DNA of 6,870 bases, taken from NCBI GenBank assembly GCA_903930085.1, contig CAIYXD010000356.1, positions 1-6,870 of the forward strand, read 5' to 3'. The notes under the pieces were generated by a model. It had not been told where the DNA came from. It was given only the letters and a program-made list of their open reading frames with translations, and searched no databases. Source of the stretch: an uncultured Flavobacteriia bacterium (GTDB lineage: Bacteria; Bacteroidota; Bacteroidia; Flavobacteriales_D; Crocinitomicaceae). A program made the translations under genes and the position numbers. Positions 4,910 to 6,870 of the stretch are shown in pieces. How positions within the stretch are numbered: position 1 is the first letter of the stretch; each line of letters opens with the position of its first letter.

Positions 4910-6870
4910 TGGAAAAAACCTGTTATCACTGTGGCGACGAAGTGATTGGAAAAGGAATTGTTTTCGATCAAAAGTCATTTTGCTGTAATGGCTGTAAAGC
5001 GGTATACCAATTGCTGAAAGACACCAATCTTGGAGATTTTTATACGATGGAATCCAATGCCGGGGCAAAACCATCGCTCAGCAACCAACATAAATATGCT
5101 TTCCTTGAGGTTGAAACAATCCGAGAGAAATTTATTGATTTTCAAGATGAGAAATCAGCGCGTGTAACCCTTTTTCTTCCGCAAATACATTGTTCCTCTT
5201 GTATCTATCTGTTAGAGAATTTAACTAAAATTGAACCGGCGATTATATCCTGTCAAGTTAACTTTGCAAAACGGGAAGCAGCAATTATTTTCGATCCAAA
5301 AAAAATAACATTAGCAGAATTAGCACTCTTACTAGATAGAATTGGGTATGCACCAAATTTTGGCAACCGTTCGGCTACAGAGAAGAAGATGGATACCCAA
5401 TTTTTATACAAACTTGGCATTGCTGGTTTTGCTTTTGGAAGTATAATGTTGTGGAGTTTCCCTGAATATTTAGGGGTGAAATCCGACGACCCAGCAATCC
5501 GAAACTTTACTTCCTATTTATCTTTTGCGATTTCAATTCCTGTATTATTTTACTCCGCAAGTGAATATTTCATTTCCGCATTTAAAGCTTTACGCTATAA
5601 AAGTCTGAATTTAGATGTTCCTATTACAATCGGAATAATAGCGCTGTATCTACAAAGTGCATTTAGTATCCTAATTGGAGATGGACCAGGCTACATGGAC
5701 TCTTTTGCCGGATTTATCTTTTTTCTATTAATCGGAAAATGGTTTCAAAACAAAACGTATAAAACGCTTTCCTTCGAAAGAGATTACACCTCCTATTTCC
5801 CTGTCGCCGTAACCCGATTAGTACACTTTGAAACAGCTGTAAAGGAGGAAATTATAGAAATTGAAGAATTAAAGGAACAGGATAAAATAGTCATTCGAAA
5901 CGAAGAGATTATCCCTTGCGACAGCACATTAATATCCGCTACTGCAAAAATCGACTACAGTTTCGTTACGGGAGAATCCAATCCTATTCACAAACAAAAA
6001 GGAGATTTTATTTATGCAGGTGGTAAACTATTGGGACAACGCATTGAATTAAAAGTTGAAAAGGAAAGTAATCGCAGCCATTTAACACAAATATGGAACG
6101 ATTTAAAAACGACAAAAAAGAAAGTGTCCGGTTTCCTTTACCAAAATAAACTTTCCATTTACTTCCTTACCATTATTTTAATAATTGCTACCATTTCCGC
6201 AATTGCCTGGGCATTTATAGATGTATCTCGCGTAACCCAAATTATCGTAGCGATATTAATTGTTGCTTGTCCTTGCGCGCTTGCTTTATCTGCGCCTTTT
6301 ACTTTTGGAAATGTGATGCGATTACTTGGCAGAAAAGGACTATACTTAAAAAACACTGCAATAATCGAACAACTAAATAGTGTTACAGATATTGTTTTCG
6401 ATAAAACTGGGACACTTACAACTGGCGCCACGCAGCATGTCGAATATTTTGGTGATAATTTAACTCAGGCGCAATTTGAAGCGTTATATTGCTTAGCAAA
6501 TTCCTCCACGCATCCACTTTCACGTGCTATTGTGCAGTATTTACGTTCCAAGAAAACTGTTGCGAGCTTTCCCATTGATGCATTCACGGAACTAAGCGGC
6601 AAAGGGATTTCTGGCACTATTAATTCGTTCGCTATTCGAATTGGAAATGCAGAATTTACGTATCAAAAAAGATTGGATGCAAATGAAACTTCAACGTTTG
6701 TTTTTATCCAAAATGGAGAAGATATCACTAAAGGAAGGTTTGTTTTCACTTCTGAATTACGCGACAGGGCCATCCAGAAGTTCCCGAACCTCAACCACGA
6801 GACCGACTTCCCGTTCTTTCGCACGCTGCACAGCCTGTCCTACCGGTGCTTAGGCATCAGCACCAAGGAC
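4909..6870 (+). CDS. ccoI: CcoI/FixI-type copper P-type ATPase (3' truncated, foreign tail)
   Basis: Membrane P1B-type ATPase of the CcoI/FixI group, which exports copper for assembly of cbb3 cytochrome oxidase. Numbering from ATG4909 (ATG4906, one codon earlier, is equally possible): an N-terminal metal-binding module with C5-x2-C8 and C25-C26-x2-C29; a heavy-metal-associated domain with C95-S-S-C98; four membrane helices between about 165 and 285; the actuator motif T354-G-E-S357; another hydrophobic helix near 415-440; the ion-binding C454-P-C456 in the next helix; the phosphorylation motif with D498-K-T-G-T; and H535-P536 in the nucleotide-binding domain. The frame is open to the window end, but from about residue 619 it no longer resembles the family, and GC jumps there. 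The hinge GDGxNDxP motif and the last two helices are missing. The gene is coupled to hemN. Relatives in Bacteroidota usually precede ccoS and ccoNOP, which are not in the window. Confidence 0.92.
   Translation, partial: MEKTCYHCGDEVIGKGIVFDQKSFCCNGCKAVYQLLKDTNLGDFYTMESNAGAKPSLSNQHKYAFLEVETIREKFIDFQDEKSARVTLFLPQIHCSSCIYLLENLTKIEPAIISCQVNFAKREAAIIFDPKKITLAELALLLDRIGYAPNFGNRSATEKKMDTQFLYKLGIAGFAFGSIMLWSFPEYLGVKSDDPAIRNFTSYLSFAISIPVLFYSASEYFISAFKALRYKSLNLDVPITIGIIALYLQSAFSILIGDGPGYMDSFAGFIFFLLIGKWFQNKTYKTLSFERDYTSYFPVAVTRLVHFETAVKEEIIEIEELKEQDKIVIRNEEIIPCDSTLISATAKIDYSFVTGESNPIHKQKGDFIYAGGKLLGQRIELKVEKESNRSHLTQIWNDLKTTKKKVSGFLYQNKLSIYFLTIILIIATISAIAWAFIDVSRVTQIIVAILIVACPCALALSAPFTFGNVMRLLGRKGLYLKNTAIIEQLNSVTDIVFDKTGTLTTGATQHVEYFGDNLTQAQFEALYCLANSSTHPLSRAIVQYLRSKKTVASFPIDAFTELSGKGISGTINSFAIRIGNAEFTYQKRLDANETSTFVFIQNGEDITKGRFVFTSELRDRAIQKFPNLNHETDFPFFRTLHSLSYRCLGISTKD
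6763..6870 (+). other. GC-rich foreign or chimeric end segment
   Basis: By hand count, GC is 30/100 for 6661-6760 and 66/110 for 6761-6870. In the ccoI frame, 34 of the 36 codons from 6763 end in G or C, while the preceding codons are mostly A/T-ending. All three reverse frames contain stops, so the segment looks like genuine coding DNA of a GC-rich genome, joined in frame by chance. The encoded residues (for example T-D-F-P-F-F-R-T-L-H-S-L-S-Y) do not match the expected P-type ATPase continuation, and I do not recognise the family. The junction lies within about 6760-6772. An assembly chimera or contig-end artefact is more likely than a real transfer. Confidence 0.7.

Noticed and set aside
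6641..6853. + strand open frame of 70 codons near the right end
   Set aside because: It is a shifted frame inside ccoI that continues into the GC-rich tail; its end is low-complexity S/T/R-rich, typical of reading GC-rich coding DNA out of frame.

Overview
The window looks like a piece of chromosome from an AT-rich member of the Bacteroidota, probably a flavobacteria-like lineage. The signs are A/T-ending codons, A-rich sequence ahead of start codons instead of clear Shine-Dalgarno motifs, a TAnnTTTG-type promoter element, and protein families in characteristic Bacteroidota versions. I could not run a search, so the taxonomic call is an inference from protein style.

Left part (1-2728, + strand): a phenylacetate catabolism cluster. 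It holds paaA (5' end cut by the window edge), a small gene with a GreA/GreB-like C-terminal domain, paaB, a 303-bp non-coding insert, and paaC. PaaA, PaaB and PaaC are the oxygenase-side subunits of the phenylacetyl-CoA 1,2-epoxidase. The two genes that usually complete the set, paaD and paaE, are not in the window. Directly after paaC comes a convergent gene. The Gre-like gene and the 303-bp insert are both unusual interruptions of a normally compact operon.

Middle and right part (2737-6870): an oxygen-response and micro-oxic respiration module. A Crp/Fnr-family regulator with N-terminal cysteines on the - strand is divergent from hemN (oxygen-independent coproporphyrinogen III oxidase). 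The hemN stop overlaps the start of a heavy-metal P-type ATPase of the CcoI/FixI type, which supplies copper for assembly of cbb3 cytochrome oxidase. The divergent intergenic region carries a good FNR-box-like palindrome (TGAT-N4-ATCA) about 42 bases ahead of the inferred hemN transcription start. This suggests the regulator next door activates heme synthesis and cbb3 maturation when oxygen falls.

Extreme right end (about 6763-6870): the sequence changes abruptly from about 30% to about 60% GC. The ccoI reading frame stays open, but the encoded residues stop resembling a P-type ATPase. I read this as a foreign or chimeric tail, most likely an assembly or contig-end artefact, so ccoI is effectively truncated there.

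I found no CRISPR array, tRNA, rRNA or complete insertion sequence, and no gene set that looks like an undescribed system. The points most worth a second look are the composition break, the FNR box geometry, the Gre-like gene inside the paa cluster, and the repeat-like insert between paaB and paaC.
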